The position numbers and the translations under genes are program-made. A DNA stretch of 64,000 nt from Hippopus hippopus (lineage: Eukaryota > Mollusca > Bivalvia > Cardiida > Cardiidae), in contig OX328109.1 of NCBI GenBank assembly GCA_946811185.2, positions 4,650,001-4,714,000 on the forward strand, given 5' to 3'. The notes under the pieces were generated by a model that did not search any database, was not told where the DNA came from, and saw only the letters and a program-made list of their open reading frames with translations. This document shows, piece by piece, positions 63,550 to 64,000 of this stretch (positions are counted from its first letter, which is position 1; the number at the start of each line of letters is the position of its first letter).

Positions 63550-64000
63550 ATCGAACGAATAGACTTTGACTTTATACAACACAAATTGTTTACAGATACA
63601 ACCAAGAACCAATAATTAGTGAGCACAGAACTGGCTCTTATCAAATTTTGAGTAGAATATGGAAGTTGCACTTATCAAATTTTAAGTAGTATATAATGTC
63701 GGGGCATACGGGTTTTCATGTCATTGCACGGTGCTTTTAGGTCGAACGTGCTGAGTTGGTACAGTAAACAACTTTTGAGACTGCGTATTACTGATTATTT
63801 TTAAAACTTGTATAACTATAGCTCAATTTTTTTTTGTAACAAGTGCATTTTCAGCAGTTATTTAGAGAGTAATTACAGCAAATTTATCCCCGGGATATAT
63901 CGAGAACTGTGTTCCATATTTGTTTATCAGAGAGATAATTTGATAAAATTTATTCCAGGCAAATATCATACAGAACTTTTCAAAGCTTGATGTAATAAAC
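63550..64000. other. No feature seen
   Basis: Unique-looking AT-rich sequence. Upstream exons of the FABP-like gene may lie beyond the window end. Confidence 0.4.

Overview
The window is eukaryotic nuclear DNA, almost certainly from a bivalve mollusc. Small, well-spliced exons sit in AT-rich introns. The sequence is crowded with short non-autonomous transposons and tRNA-headed SINEs, and one SINE family looks like the MetaSINE type described from molluscs. I cannot name the species. There are no prokaryotic genes, operons, CRISPR arrays or rRNA genes.

Three genes are recognised and one is not. (1) On the minus strand, 36726 to 13958, is a complete SFSWAP (suppressor-of-white-apricot) gene. 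I reconstructed 16 coding exons that join in one continuous reading frame (about 1033 aa with the shortest last exon): a DRY/EERY N-terminal region, two SURP domains, a basic coiled segment and a long RS-type C-terminus. (2) On the minus strand, 54661 to 41318, is a complete six-exon CUSTOS (C12orf43-like) gene encoding 233 aa. (3) On the minus strand at 62567-62680 is one exon that fits exon 3 of a fatty-acid-binding-protein family gene; its other exons were not found. (4) On the plus strand, 10400-11398, is the 3' exon (332 codons) of a gene I do not recognise. It is acidic, carries a repeated LAIxLEPVDD motif, and converges tail-to-tail on SFSWAP.

The most unusual structure is at the end of SFSWAP. 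The last exon is preceded by an array of ten near-identical 48-60 bp units. Each unit carries a consensus 3' splice site (pyrimidine tract plus CAG) followed by the same exon start, and most also carry a GTAAG-type 5' splice site. Unit lengths and the mini-intron length are multiples of three, and no in-frame stop occurs in the array. Every acceptor choice therefore keeps the frame and adds 0 to 9 copies of a short [12 protein letters not shown] peptide. That this lies in a gene whose family regulates splicing, including its own in Drosophila, makes it the best candidate for an undescribed system.

Layout: 1-10.4 kb, repeats only. 10.4-11.4 kb, orphan gene. 11.4-13.9 kb, nested MITEs. 13.96-36.7 kb, SFSWAP with transposon-filled introns, including a 1.7 kb pogo/Tigger relic. 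36.7-41.3 kb, SFSWAP upstream region and fold-back elements. 41.3-54.7 kb, CUSTOS; its first intron holds a mariner relic in no gene's exon path and its largest intron a roughly 3 kb 29-bp minisatellite split by a transposon. 54.7-64 kb, nested repeats and the FABP-like exon. A 220-bp TTAA-flanked palindromic MITE occurs in several dozen copies and repeatedly ends 15-27 nt from splice sites.
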